A stretch of 20,488 nucleotides of DNA from contig NZ_SHKX01000004.1 in NCBI RefSeq assembly GCF_004217445.1, positions 1 to 20,488 of the forward strand. The letters are read 5' to 3'. Of the stretch, positions 1 to 8,064 are shown in pieces. The notes under the pieces were generated by a model, which worked only from the letters and a program-made list of their open reading frames with translations, was not told where the DNA came from and did no database searches. The stretch's first letter is position 1. Each line of letters opens with the position of its first letter. This DNA is from Fluviicoccus keumensis. Lineage in GTDB: Bacteria > Pseudomonadota > Gammaproteobacteria > Pseudomonadales > Moraxellaceae. The translations under genes and the position numbers were made by a program.

Positions 1-91
1 GGTGTGTGTTTGGCGACTTACACCTTACCATTTGAGGCCAGCCTTTTTACATTGTAAAACAGTTACTTAGTCCTTAAGTAAGTGCCATTCG
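1..91 (+). repeat. Left copy of a 91-bp inverted repeat found at both window ends
   Basis: Bases 1-91 are identical, without a mismatch, to the reverse complement of 20394-20484; identity stops abruptly at base 92. Inside the repeat are two small palindromes: TTTTACA-T-TGTAAAA at 45-59 and TTACTTA-gtcct-TAAGTAA at 63-81. The same end of the element faces inward at both window edges, so the rest of the element would lie outside the window. This fits the end of an insertion sequence or other dispersed repeat at which an assembly broke. No transposase coding sequence is visible here, so the family is not assigned. Confidence 0.85.
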
Positions 92-375
92 GCTTATAGG
101 GAGCATTGGACACCTTGTTTTCTAACTTTGATATCTACACCAAATTCGACGCCTTAATTCCCACCCTTGGTGTTAAATTCCGGCGCATCCATTGCAACAC
201 ACTGAAAGAAAAAGACTTATCAAGTCAGCGTCAAGAAAGTCCGACAAATTCACCCCTTAATTCCAGCCCCCCGATCCTACCCCGCTCGCCCCCAAAAACC
301 AACCCCCGAACCCTGATGACATCCCCCCAAAAACCGCTCACGATATCCCCCAGCCCACACCCCGGAGCCGCCCCC
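92..375. other. Gene-free, C-rich stretch between the left repeat and the DUF488 gene
   Basis: An open frame runs through here into the DUF488 gene from a TTG at 106, but its product would be a low-complexity Pro/Ser/Thr run with no resemblance to the family, so I treat the stretch as noncoding. From about 254 to 375 the plus strand carries many runs of four to six C. There is a 7-bp inverted repeat, ACACCAA at 137-143 and TTGGTGT at 167-173. I see no convincing promoter. Confidence 0.6.
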
Positions 376-762
376 ATGACCATCCGCATCCTCCGCCTCG
401 GCACCCCCCGGCACCCCGACGAAGGCCCCCGCCTCGGCACCGTCCGCCGCCCGCCGCGCGGCGTGCTCAAAACCGAATTCGCCAGCGGCAACTGGTACGA
501 CGTCTGGTACCCCAACCTGGCCCCCAGCCCCGACACCCTGAAGCTCGGCCAGACCGCCGAAACCCCGGCGCAATGGCAGGCTTTCAGCAAGCAATACCGC
601 CGCGAAATGCAAACCCCCGAAAACCGTCACACCCTCGCCATGCTGGCCACGCTGTCACGCACCGCCAACTTCTCCGTCGGCTGCTACTGCGAGGATGAAA
701 ACCACTGCCACCGCAGCATCCTGCGGGAATTGCTGCTGGAAGCCGGGGCCGAAGTCGCCTAG
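376..762 (+). CDS. DUF488 family protein
   Basis: A 128-residue protein of the DUF488 family, small cytoplasmic proteins of unknown biochemical function. The N-terminal RLGTPR motif (residues 7-12), the GTVRRPPRGV segment (21-30), the YDVW motif (41-44) and the Cys/His-rich CYCEDENHCHRS motif (103-114) cover the whole usual family length. The cysteine and histidine cluster suggests a metal-binding or redox site, which is inference. I chose the ATG at 376 because family similarity begins there; a GGAG lies 8 bases upstream at 364-367. An alternative TTG at 106 adds 90 residues of low complexity. The phzF-like gene begins 30 bp downstream on the same strand, so the two are probably cotranscribed. 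Confidence 0.8.
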   Translation: MTIRILRLGTPRHPDEGPRLGTVRRPPRGVLKTEFASGNWYDVWYPNLAPSPDTLKLGQTAETPAQWQAFSKQYRREMQTPENRHTLAMLATLSRTANFSVGCYCEDENHCHRSILRELLLEAGAEVA

Positions 763-792
763 CCTTGACGGTCACGGATCAGGAACCCCGCC

Positions 793-1575
793 ATGAAACT
801 GCCGCTCTATCAGGTCGACGCCTTCGCCGCCCGCGCCTTCGAAGGCAACCCCGCCGCCGTCTGCCCGCTGCCACACTGGCTGCCGGACACCGTGCTGCAA
901 GCCATCGCCGAAGAAAACAACCTCTCGGAAACCGCCTTCTTCGTGGAAACGGCAGACGGCTATCACCTGCGCTGGTTCACCCCGGTCGCCGAGGTCGATC
1001 TGTGCGGCCACGCCACGCTGGCTGCCGCCCATATCATCTTCCACCATCTCGACAGACCGGAAACCACCCTGCGCTTCCATACCCGCAGCGGCCTGCTTAC
1101 CGTGCAGCGCGACGGCCCGCAATTGGTCATGGACTTTCCCGCCCAGACACCGGTTGCCTGCCCCGCCCCGCAGGCTTTGCTGGACGGTCTGGGAAAGACA
1201 CCGCTCGCCGTGCTCGCCGCCGCCGACTACATCGCCGTGTTCAGCAGCGAGGCGGAAATCCACGCCATCACGCCCGATGCCGGGCAATTGCGCCGTCTCG
1301 ACCGTCGCGGAGTGTGCATTACCGCTCCCGGCGACAACGTCGACTTCGTCAGCCGCTTCTTCGCCCCCAATTACGGGATTGCCGAAGACCCGGTAACCGG
1401 TTCGGCGCATTGCCAGTTGATGCCTTACTGGTCGGAACGATTGGGCAAGACCCGGCTGCACGCCCGGCAGGTTTCAAGGCGCGGCGGCGAACTGTCCTGC
1501 GAACTTCGCGGCGACCGCGTGCTGCTGGCCGGGACGGCGGTGACCTATCTGCGCGGCGAAATCGATATCGGCTGA
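793..1575 (+). CDS. PhzF family protein (isomerase/epimerase-like)
   Basis: A 260-residue PhzF-fold protein of normal family length. PhzF enzymes catalyse isomerisation by general acid/base chemistry through a conserved glutamate; outside phenazine producers the substrate is usually unknown. Both halves of the pseudo-symmetric fold are recognisable: VDAFA and F-GNPAAV near the N-terminus, catalytic Glu46 in NLSETAFF (43-50), CGHATLAAAH (71-80), and EDPVTGSAHC (198-207). No other phenazine genes are present, so a role in phenazine synthesis is not supported. The ATG at 793 has AGGAA about 8 bases upstream (780-784). It is the second gene of a short same-strand run with DUF488, with an 88-bp gap before the enoyl-CoA isomerase gene. 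Confidence 0.88.
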   Translation: MKLPLYQVDAFAARAFEGNPAAVCPLPHWLPDTVLQAIAEENNLSETAFFVETADGYHLRWFTPVAEVDLCGHATLAAAHIIFHHLDRPETTLRFHTRSGLLTVQRDGPQLVMDFPAQTPVACPAPQALLDGLGKTPLAVLAAADYIAVFSSEAEIHAITPDAGQLRRLDRRGVCITAPGDNVDFVSRFFAPNYGIAEDPVTGSAHCQLMPYWSERLGKTRLHARQVSRRGGELSCELRGDRVLLAGTAVTYLRGEIDIG

Positions 1576-1663
1576 CCCGCCGGTCAATCTATACAGCTGT
1601 TCAGTATCTCCGGAATCCCTATACTTGGGTTCCCTTTTAGCCTGCCTTCAGGAGCCCTTCGCC

Positions 1664-2437
1664 ATGACCGCCCCCACCCTGCTGACCGAGCTGAGCGACC
1701 ATATCCTGACACTGCGCATCAACCGCCCCGACAAGCGCAACGCCCTGACCCAGGCCATGTACGGCGAACTGGCCGAGGCGCTGCTGGCGGCGGCGGAAAA
1801 CCCGGAGGTGCGTGTGGTGCTGCTGACCGGCACCCCGGACACCTTCACGGCGGGCAACGACCTGCAGGACTTCCTGCAAATCCCCGGCAATCTGGCCGAA
1901 GCGCCGGTCGGGCGTTTCATGGCGGCGCTGTCCGGTTTCCCGAAGCCGGTGGTGGCGGCGGTGAATGGCGCGGCGGTGGGCATCGGCACCACGCTGCTGC
2001 TGCATTGCGATCTGGTCTATGTCGGTGAAACCGCGCGCTTGCAGATGCCGTTCGTGAGTCTGGGCCTCTGCCCGGAGTTCACCGCCAGCTATGTGCTGCC
2101 GCGCATCATGGGTCATGTGCGTGCTGCCGAACTGCTAATGCTGGGCGAGGCTTTCAGCGCGCAGACCGCGCATGAACTGGGGCTGGTGAATGAAGTGCTG
2201 CCCCCCGCCGAGGTGGAGTCCCGCGCCCGGCAACAGGCCTTGCGGCTGGCGCAGCAAGCGCCGCAGGCCTTGCTCACCACCAAGATGCTGATGCGCCGTT
2301 TCAGCCAGCGCGGCATGCACGAGTCGCTGGCGGTGGAACTGGAGCATTTTTCGGCGGCCTTGAAGGGCCCGGAAGTGAAGGAAGCGGTCAGCGCCTTCAT
2401 GCAGAAGCGCAAGCCGGATTTCAGCAAGCTGGCTTGA
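1664..2437 (+). CDS. Enoyl-CoA hydratase/isomerase family protein, delta3,delta2-enoyl-CoA isomerase type
   Basis: A 257-residue crotonase-fold protein. The oxyanion-hole segments are FTAGNDLQDF (61-70) and NGAAVGIGTT (101-110). The two glutamates that hydratases use (Glu144 and Glu164 of the rat enzyme) are replaced by Thr110 and Phe130. A glutamate is instead present in LGLCPE (Glu138), where eukaryotic ECI2-type delta3,delta2-enoyl-CoA isomerases carry their single catalytic acid. I therefore infer an isomerase that moves cis/trans-3 double bonds to trans-2 during beta-oxidation of unsaturated acyl-CoAs, rather than a hydratase. The ATG at 1664 has AGGAG at 1650-1654; an in-frame earlier start at 1625 lacks support. 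It converges with the exonuclease gene, 15 bp between stop codons. Confidence 0.85.
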   Translation: MTAPTLLTELSDHILTLRINRPDKRNALTQAMYGELAEALLAAAENPEVRVVLLTGTPDTFTAGNDLQDFLQIPGNLAEAPVGRFMAALSGFPKPVVAAVNGAAVGIGTTLLLHCDLVYVGETARLQMPFVSLGLCPEFTASYVLPRIMGHVRAAELLMLGEAFSAQTAHELGLVNEVLPPAEVESRARQQALRLAQQAPQALLTTKMLMRRFSQRGMHESLAVELEHFSAALKGPEVKEAVSAFMQKRKPDFSKLA

Positions 2438-2452
2438 GGGAACGTTAGCGGA

Positions 2453-2947
2453 TCAGGCTCCGGCCTGGTTCGCGGCAATCACGATGCGGGCGCAGGCTTC
2501 CGCGTCCGACAAGGCCTGGTGGTGCACCAGCGGAATGTTCAGGAACTCGGACACCGCCGCCAGGTTCGCCCGTTTCAGCCCCCAGGTTTTCTTCGCCAGT
2601 TTCACCGTGCATTCAAAACGCACCTCCGGCATGTCCAAACCGGCGGCCGCGCAACAGGCGGCCAGCACGCCCTTATCGAAGGAAGCGTTGTGCGCCGCGA
2701 CAAAATCCACATCAGCAAACTCGTCCACAATCGACGGCCACAGTTCGGCAAAAGTCGGTTGATCCGCCACATCCGACCAGCGCAGGCCGTGGATGTGAGT
2801 GAAGCGGAAATAGGACCGGGGCGGCCGGATCAGGCTGTAAGTCCGCTTGATGATGGTGTCATTGCGCACGCGCACCAGGGCAATGGCGCAGGCGCTGTCG
2901 GCGCCATAATCGGCGGTTTCGAAATCCAGGGCGACGAACTCGGCCAT
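2453..2947 (-). CDS. DEDDh-family 3'-5' exonuclease (DnaQ/RNase T fold)
   Basis: A 164-residue stand-alone exonuclease domain. The four acidic metal ligands and the histidine of the DEDDh class are visible: Asp8 and Glu10 in ALDFETAD, Asp91 in AHNASFD (85-91), and His143 with Asp148 in HQALSDAEA. It should remove nucleotides from DNA or RNA 3' ends with two divalent metals. There is no polymerase, BRCT or helicase extension, so the substrate is not predictable. The ATG at 2947 is preceded by GGGGGAAG. The gene lies downstream of glcB on the same strand but is separated from it by a strong terminator (2962-2992), so it is likely expressed separately or by readthrough. Confidence 0.85.
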   Translation of the reverse strand: MAEFVALDFETADYGADSACAIALVRVRNDTIIKRTYSLIRPPRSYFRFTHIHGLRWSDVADQPTFAELWPSIVDEFADVDFVAAHNASFDKGVLAACCAAAGLDMPEVRFECTVKLAKKTWGLKRANLAAVSEFLNIPLVHHQALSDAEACARIVIAANQAGA

Positions 2948-2961
2948 ACAAACTTCCCCCT

Positions 2962-2992
2962 AAAAAAGAAAGGGGACACCAAAGTGTCCCCT
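2962..2992 (-). terminator. Rho-independent terminator of glcB
   Basis: Read on the minus strand, AGGGGACAC pairs with GTGTCCCCT around a 4-nt loop (9-bp stem, plus coordinates 2971-2979 and 2984-2992), followed by a T-rich tail (complement of 2962-2969). It begins 38 bases past the glcB stop codon and lies just before the exonuclease ribosome binding site. Confidence 0.88.
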
Positions 2993-3029
2993 GCCGGATC
3001 AGCACCGTGTCGCCACGGAGGACCGGGGC

Positions 3030-5201
3030 TTAGCCACGCTTTGCCTTCAACTGCAGGCGTGCGGCATGCAGCAGCGGCTCGGTGTAACCGGACGGCTGAA
3101 CCGTACCCAAGAACACCAGATCACAGGCGGCCTTGAAGGCGATGCCGTCGTAACCGGGAGCCATCGGGGTGTAGGCGGCGTCACCGGCGTTCTGCTGGTC
3201 GACAATCACGGCCATGCGCTTCAGCACGTCCATCACCAATTCCTTGGAAACCACGCCGTGGCGCAGCCAGTTGGCGATGTGCTGGCTGGAAATACGCAGC
3301 GTGGCGCGGTCTTCCATCAGACCCACGTTGTTGATGTCGGGCACCTTGGAGCAACCCACACCCAGATCCACCCAACGCACCACATAACCCAGGATGCCCT
3401 GGCAGTTATTTTCCAGCTCGGCCAGCTTCTCGGCGTCGGACCAGTTGGTCTCGGCGGCCAGCGGCGGGTTGAGGATGGTGTCCACGGCATCGCCGGGAAC
3501 CGACTTCAGTTCGTCCTGACGGGCCTTCACGTTCACCTGATGGTAGTGCAGCGCGTGCAGCGCGGCGCCGGTCGGGCTCGGCACCCAGGCGCAGGTCGCG
3601 CCTGCATTCGGGTGGGCCGCCTTGGTGGCCAGCATTTCCTTCATTTCGTCCGGCTTCGGCCACATGCCCTTGCCGATCTGCGCCTTGCCTTGCAGGCCGC
3701 AGGCCAGACCGATGGAGACGTTGCGGCGCTCATAGGCGGCAATCCAGGCCTGCTTCTTCACGTCGTCCTTGCGAACCACGGGACCGGCTTCCATCGAGGT
3801 ATGGATTTCATCGCCGGTGCGGTCCATGAAGCCGGTGTTGATGAAGATGGTGCGTTCGGACGCGGCGCGGATGCATTCCTTCAGGTTGACGGAGGTGCGA
3901 CGCTCTTCGTCCATGATGCCGACCTTGAGGGTGTTCTTCGGCAGGCCGACAGCCTTTTCAGCGGCGGCAAACAGCTCGACGGCGAAGGCCACTTCTTCCG
4001 GACCGTGCATTTTCGGCTTCACGATGTAGGTGGAACCGGCGCGGGAGTTGACCAGCTTTACACCGGCCTTGTCGGTGCGGGCGCGCTGGCTGATCAGGGC
4101 GGTGACCAGGGCATCCATGATGCCTTCGAACACTTCCTCGCCATTGACCAGGATGGCCGGGTTGGTCATCAGGTGGCCAACGTTGCGCAGCAGCATCATC
4201 GAGCGACCGTGCAGCGTGAACTCGCCGCCTTGCGGGTTCTTGTAGGTGCGGTCGGCGTTCATGCGGCGGGTCAGCATCTTGCCGCCCTTCTCGAAGGACT
4301 CTTCCAGCGTGCCGGTCATCAGGCCCAGCCAGTTGGTGTAGCCTTCCACCTTTTCTTCGGCGTCCACGGCAGCCACGGAGTCTTCCAGATCCTGGATGGT
4401 GGTCACGGCGGCTTCGACCAGCAGGTCCTTCACACCGGCGGCATCGTCCTTGCCGACCTGATGGCTGGCGTCGACCTGGATTTCCACGTGCAGGCCGTTG
4501 TTCTTCAGCAGCACGCCGGTCGGGGCAGCGGCGTCACCCAGGAAGCCGACGAACTGGGCGGCGTTCTTCAGGCCGACCTTGGAGCCGTCCTTCAGGGTCA
4601 CGGCCAGCTGGCCGTTTTCCACGGCATAGCGGGTGGAGTCCACGTGCGAGCCGGAAGCCAGCGGGAAGGTCTCGTTCAGGAACTTGCGGCCGAAGGCGAT
4701 GACCTTGGCGCCGCGCTTCGGGTTGTAGCCCTTGCCCTTTTCGGCACCGTCGGCTTCATCAATCACGTCGAAGCCGTACAGGGCGTCGTACAGCGAGCCC
4801 CAGCGGGCGTTGGCGGCATTCAGGGCGTAACGGGCGTTGCGCACCGGCACCACCAGCTGCGGACCGGCCAATTGGGCCAATTCTTCATCCACGTTTTCCG
4901 TGGTGATCTGGAAGTCAGGGCCTTCCGGCACCAGATAGCCGATCTCCTGCAGGAACACCTTGTATTCGGCGCGCGGGAAGGACGGGTTGGCGCGATGCCA
5001 GGCGTCAATCTTGGCCTGCAGGTCATCACGCTTCGCCAGCAGCGCCTTGTTCTTCGGGGTCAGTTCGGTCACGACCTGTTCGAAAGCGCTCCAGTAAGCG
5101 TCGACGTCAACACCGGAACCGGGAATGGCCTGGTTGACAATGAAATCATACAGTTCCTTGGCAATGGCCAGGTTACCGCGCTGGATACGTTCGGTCGTCA
5201 T
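3030..5201 (-). CDS. glcB: Malate synthase G
   Basis: A 723-residue malate synthase G, the same length as the E. coli enzyme. It condenses glyoxylate with acetyl-CoA to give malate and CoA, the second glyoxylate-shunt step, in the cytoplasm. Active-site residues can be placed: Arg339 in RNVGHLM, Mg ligands Glu432 in MDEERR and Asp460 in FMDRTGDE, Cys617 in GCSKVPD, and the catalytic base Asp631 in MEDRATLRIS. Asp631 and Cys617 match the E. coli numbering exactly. The ATG at 5201 is preceded by AGGTGA at a good distance. It follows the LysR gene on the same strand, but a terminator (5257-5294) lies between, so glcB should have its own promoter in the roughly 55 bp upstream. Codon use is strongly biased, as in aceA. 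Confidence 0.98.
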   Translation of the reverse strand: MTTERIQRGNLAIAKELYDFIVNQAIPGSGVDVDAYWSAFEQVVTELTPKNKALLAKRDDLQAKIDAWHRANPSFPRAEYKVFLQEIGYLVPEGPDFQITTENVDEELAQLAGPQLVVPVRNARYALNAANARWGSLYDALYGFDVIDEADGAEKGKGYNPKRGAKVIAFGRKFLNETFPLASGSHVDSTRYAVENGQLAVTLKDGSKVGLKNAAQFVGFLGDAAAPTGVLLKNNGLHVEIQVDASHQVGKDDAAGVKDLLVEAAVTTIQDLEDSVAAVDAEEKVEGYTNWLGLMTGTLEESFEKGGKMLTRRMNADRTYKNPQGGEFTLHGRSMMLLRNVGHLMTNPAILVNGEEVFEGIMDALVTALISQRARTDKAGVKLVNSRAGSTYIVKPKMHGPEEVAFAVELFAAAEKAVGLPKNTLKVGIMDEERRTSVNLKECIRAASERTIFINTGFMDRTGDEIHTSMEAGPVVRKDDVKKQAWIAAYERRNVSIGLACGLQGKAQIGKGMWPKPDEMKEMLATKAAHPNAGATCAWVPSPTGAALHALHYHQVNVKARQDELKSVPGDAVDTILNPPLAAETNWSDAEKLAELENNCQGILGYVVRWVDLGVGCSKVPDINNVGLMEDRATLRISSQHIANWLRHGVVSKELVMDVLKRMAVIVDQQNAGDAAYTPMAPGYDGIAFKAACDLVFLGTVQPSGYTEPLLHAARLQLKAKRG

Positions 5202-5256
5202 GGAAGTTCACCTGATTGAAGTGAGCGGGGGAAAAATCGGAAGGGCAATAGTGTAC

Positions 5257-5294
5257 CGAAAAACCGGCCCGGATGCCATTTCACGGGCCGGTTT
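5257..5294 (-). terminator. Rho-independent terminator downstream of the glyoxylate-locus lysR
   Basis: An 11-bp perfect stem, AAACCGGCCCG (5261-5271) with CGGGCCGGTTT (5284-5294), around a 12-nt loop. On the minus strand it is followed by a short T run (TTTTT, partly in the stem). It begins four bases past the lysR stop codon and separates lysR from glcB. Confidence 0.75.
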
Positions 5295-5297
5295 CGT

Positions 5298-6302
5298 TCA
5301 GTCTTCGTAACGCGCGGACATGTGGCTGTGAATAATGGCCTTATCCTCTTGCCGCCGCTCTTCCTCTATAAGCTGCCGGGCGACAAACAGGATCAGTTGC
5401 CGCAGCCAGCGGTGCGCCGGGTGATGGTGCAGCAGCGGGCACCACGCCATTTTCAACTCGAACTCAGGTATATAGAATGGCGGCTCCTTGATCACCAGCC
5501 GCAGGTTTTGCGCCTGCAGCCGCGCCACCCGTGTCGGCAAGGTGGCGATCAGGTCGGCGTTGGCAGCCAGCAAGGCGGGCATCTGGTAATGCCGGGTGAA
5601 GATGCTGATCTTGCGCTTCTTGCCGATGCGCGCCAGCGCCTGGTCAATCCAGCCCAAGCCGCCGGATTTCTCCGGGTTGACGCCGAAGCCCACGCCCATG
5701 CCGGTCTTGCTGACCCAGATGTGCTGCGCTTCCAGGTACGACTTCAGGTTGAAGTGGTCAATCATGTCGCTGTCGCGGTGCAGCAGGCAGGAAAAGCTGT
5801 CCTGCCACACCAGCACCTGATGGAAGGACTGCGGGATTTCGTTGAAGCGGTTGATGGCCATGTCGACCTTGCCCTGCTCCATGTCGCGATAGCTGACATC
5901 GGAAGGCGTCAGGAAGTCCAGCACCACGTTCGGCGCTTCCGAGCGCATCGCCTTGACCAGCGCCGGAATCAGCGTCGCCTCGGCATAGTCGGACGCCATG
6001 ATGCGGAACACCCGGTTGCTGCTGAGCGGCCGGAACTCGGTGCGCGGCTCCAGGATCTGGCTCAGGTCGGACAAAACCTCGCGGATGCTGGGCTGCAATT
6101 CCAGCGCCCGCTCGGTCGGCGTCATGCCTTCGCTGGAGCGGATCAGCAGCGGATCGTTGAACAGCGTGCGCAGGCGGCGCAGGATGTTCGACATCGCCGG
6201 CTGGGTGACGCCCAGCTGCTCCGCCGCGCGGGTGACATTTTTTTCCCTAAGCAAAACATCAAGATACGTCAGCAAATTAAGATCGACGCGTTCAAGATTC
6301 AT
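5298..6302 (-). CDS. LysR-family transcriptional regulator, divergent from aceA
   Basis: A 334-residue LysR-type regulator. The N-terminal winged helix-turn-helix is clear (residues about 9-65, with VTRAAEQLGVTQPAMSNILR as recognition region), followed by a NodD-like effector-binding domain. I start at the ATG at 6302, which gives the usual MNLERVDLNLL opening; a TTG at 6323 would add seven residues. No good Shine-Dalgarno sequence is seen at either. It sits between glcB (same strand, downstream) and aceA (divergent, 142 bp away), so the natural inference is that it regulates the glyoxylate shunt and itself. The effector is not predictable; an intermediate of acetate or glyoxylate metabolism would fit. 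Confidence 0.9.
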   Translation of the reverse strand: MNLERVDLNLLTYLDVLLREKNVTRAAEQLGVTQPAMSNILRRLRTLFNDPLLIRSSEGMTPTERALELQPSIREVLSDLSQILEPRTEFRPLSSNRVFRIMASDYAEATLIPALVKAMRSEAPNVVLDFLTPSDVSYRDMEQGKVDMAINRFNEIPQSFHQVLVWQDSFSCLLHRDSDMIDHFNLKSYLEAQHIWVSKTGMGVGFGVNPEKSGGLGWIDQALARIGKKRKISIFTRHYQMPALLAANADLIATLPTRVARLQAQNLRLVIKEPPFYIPEFELKMAWCPLLHHHPAHRWLRQLILFVARQLIEEERRQEDKAIIHSHMSARYED

Positions 6303-6444
6303 GAAATAAATACCGAAGATCAAGATGATAAATTAGCGAAATTATGCCACAAACTTTAGACTTCGCCACATTCTCGTTGATACGACTTTTGTCTGAATCG
6401 CAAAGGCCGTCTCGGCATCAACCCACCAGCAACAGGAAAACGTC
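6303..6444. promoter_or_regulatory. Divergent lysR-aceA control region with a candidate LysR operator
   Basis: This 142-bp AT-richer stretch must hold the promoters of both lysR and aceA. At 6328-6345, ATAAATTAGCGAAATTAT is an imperfect dyad (7 of 9 positions pair) about 25 bp upstream of the lysR start, a common place for a LysR autoregulatory site. The aceA ribosome binding site is AGGAAAA at 6434-6440. I could not identify convincing -35 and -10 pairs for either gene, so operator and promoters remain candidates. Confidence 0.5.
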
Positions 6445-8040
6445 ATGACTACGTACGCCTCTGCACTCGAACACGTCCGCGCCGTCAAGGCCAAGCTCGG
6501 CGGCACCTGGGGTGCCATTCACCCGGAAGATGCGGCCCGCATGATCGTGCAGAACCGCTTCCGCACCGGTCTGGACATCGCCAAGTACACCGCCGCCATC
6601 ATGCGCAAGGACATGGCTGAATACGATGCTGACAGCAGCAAGTACACCCAGTCCCTGGGTTGCTGGCACGGTTTCATCGCCCAGCAGAAGATGATTGCGA
6701 ACAAGAAGTACTTCGGCACCACCGACAAGAAGTACATCTACCTGTCCGGCTGGATGGTTGCCGCCCTGCGTTCCGATTTCGGCCCGCTGCCCGACCAGTC
6801 CATGCATGAAAAGACCTCGGTTCCGGCCCTGATCGAAGAAATCTACACATTCCTGCGCCAAGCTGATGCCCGCGAACTGAACGACCTGTTCCGCGCGCTG
6901 CAAAAGGCCGAAGATGCCGGCGACAAGGCCAAGGCTGCCGAAGTTGAAGCCAAGATCAACGGCTTCCAGTCGCATGTTGTGCCCATCATTGCCGACATCG
7001 ACGCCGGTTTCGGTAATGAAGAAGCCACCTACCTGCTGACCAAGAAGATGATCGAAGCCGGCGCCTGCGCCATCCAGATCGAAAACCAGGTCTCCGACGC
7101 CAAGCAGTGCGGTCACCAGGCCGGCAAGGTCACCGTGCCGCACGAAGACTTCCTGTCGAAGATCAACGCCGTGCGTCTGGCCTTCCTGGAACTCGGCATT
7201 GACGAAGGCGTGATCGTCGCCCGTACCGACTCCGAAGGCGCCGACCTGACCCAGAAGATCCCGGTTGTGAAGAAGGCCGGCGACATCGCTTCCCAGTACA
7301 TCAGCTACCTGGACACCAAGGAAATCGACATTTCCGAAGCTCAGGAAGACGAAGTGCTGATCAAGCGCAACGGCAAGCTGCACCGCCCGACCCGTCTGGC
7401 TTCCGGCCTGTACCAGTTCCGTGAAGGCACCCAGATCGACCGCGTGGTCCTGGACTGCGTCACTTCGCTGCAGAACGGCGCTGACATGCTGTGGATCGAA
7501 ACCCCGACCCCGAATGTCGCGGAAATCGCCCACATGGTCAACCGCGTGAAGGCCGTGATTCCGAACGCCAAGCTGGTTTACAACAACAGCCCGTCGTTCA
7601 ACTGGACCCTGAACTTCCGTCAGCAAGCCTATGACCGTTTCGTCAAGGAAGGCAAGGATGTGTCCGCCTACGACCGCGCCAAGCTGATGGACGCCAAGTA
7701 TGACGGTACCGAACTGGCCAACGCCGCTGATGAAATGATCCGTACCTTCCAGGCCGATGCTGCCCGTGAAGCCGGTGTGTTCCATCACCTGATCACGCTG
7801 CCGACCTACCACACCGCCGCCCTTTCCACTCACGAGCTGGCTCAAGGCTACTTCGGCGAGCTGGGCATGCTGGCCTACGTGGCCGGCGTGCAACGCAAGG
7901 AAATCCGTCAGGGTATCGCTTGCGTGAAGCACCAGGCGATGGCCGGTTCCGACATCGGCGATGATCACAAGGAGATGTTCTCCGGTGACAACGCCCTGAA
8001 GGCCGGTGGCACTGCCAACACCATGGGTCAGTTCAGCTAA
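6445..8040 (+). CDS. aceA: Isocitrate lyase (531-residue type)
   Basis: A 531-residue isocitrate lyase, which cleaves isocitrate to succinate and glyoxylate, the first glyoxylate-shunt step. The catalytic motif is KQCGH (residues 220-224, nucleophilic/acid Cys222) rather than the KKCGH of the shorter E. coli enzyme. Length and motif match the Pseudomonas-type subfamily. Other family segments are visible, including IIADIDAGFG (181-190) and IQIENQ (210-215). An AGGAAAA lies five bases before the ATG, and a strong terminator follows 25 bases after the stop. The gene is divergent from the LysR gene; glcB lies beyond that regulator. Codon choice is highly restricted, consistent with high expression during growth on acetate or fatty acids. 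Confidence 0.97.
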   Translation: MTTYASALEHVRAVKAKLGGTWGAIHPEDAARMIVQNRFRTGLDIAKYTAAIMRKDMAEYDADSSKYTQSLGCWHGFIAQQKMIANKKYFGTTDKKYIYLSGWMVAALRSDFGPLPDQSMHEKTSVPALIEEIYTFLRQADARELNDLFRALQKAEDAGDKAKAAEVEAKINGFQSHVVPIIADIDAGFGNEEATYLLTKKMIEAGACAIQIENQVSDAKQCGHQAGKVTVPHEDFLSKINAVRLAFLELGIDEGVIVARTDSEGADLTQKIPVVKKAGDIASQYISYLDTKEIDISEAQEDEVLIKRNGKLHRPTRLASGLYQFREGTQIDRVVLDCVTSLQNGADMLWIETPTPNVAEIAHMVNRVKAVIPNAKLVYNNSPSFNWTLNFRQQAYDRFVKEGKDVSAYDRAKLMDAKYDGTELANAADEMIRTFQADAAREAGVFHHLITLPTYHTAALSTHELAQGYFGELGMLAYVAGVQRKEIRQGIACVKHQAMAGSDIGDDHKEMFSGDNALKAGGTANTMGQFS

Positions 8041-8064
8041 TCGCTGACACCTTACGGTGTGATG

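Noticed and set aside
106..375. N-terminal extension of the DUF488 gene from a TTG
   Set aside because: The added residues are low-complexity Pro/Ser/Thr with no family similarity, and the family N-terminus begins exactly at the ATG at 376.
793..1575. Phenazine biosynthesis
   Set aside because: Only a PhzF-fold protein is present; none of the other phenazine genes is nearby, and most PhzF-family proteins have other or unknown roles.
1591..1625. TATACT (1620-1625) as a promoter, and an ATAC-N9-GTAT dyad (1591-1607), before the isomerase gene
   Set aside because: The -10-like element is good, but no -35 better than three of six matches lies at the right spacing, and the dyad is short. Too weak to list as a feature.
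2454..2467. Short hairpin CAGGC-tccg-GCCTG near the convergent ends of the isomerase and exonuclease genes
   Set aside because: Only five base pairs, no T run on either strand, and it lies within the exonuclease coding sequence.
3066..5219. A 717-codon open frame antisense to glcB
   Set aside because: It mirrors glcB and its translation is a Gly/His/Val/Gln-rich sequence with no domain. Strong codon bias in a GC-rich gene removes stops from an antisense frame.
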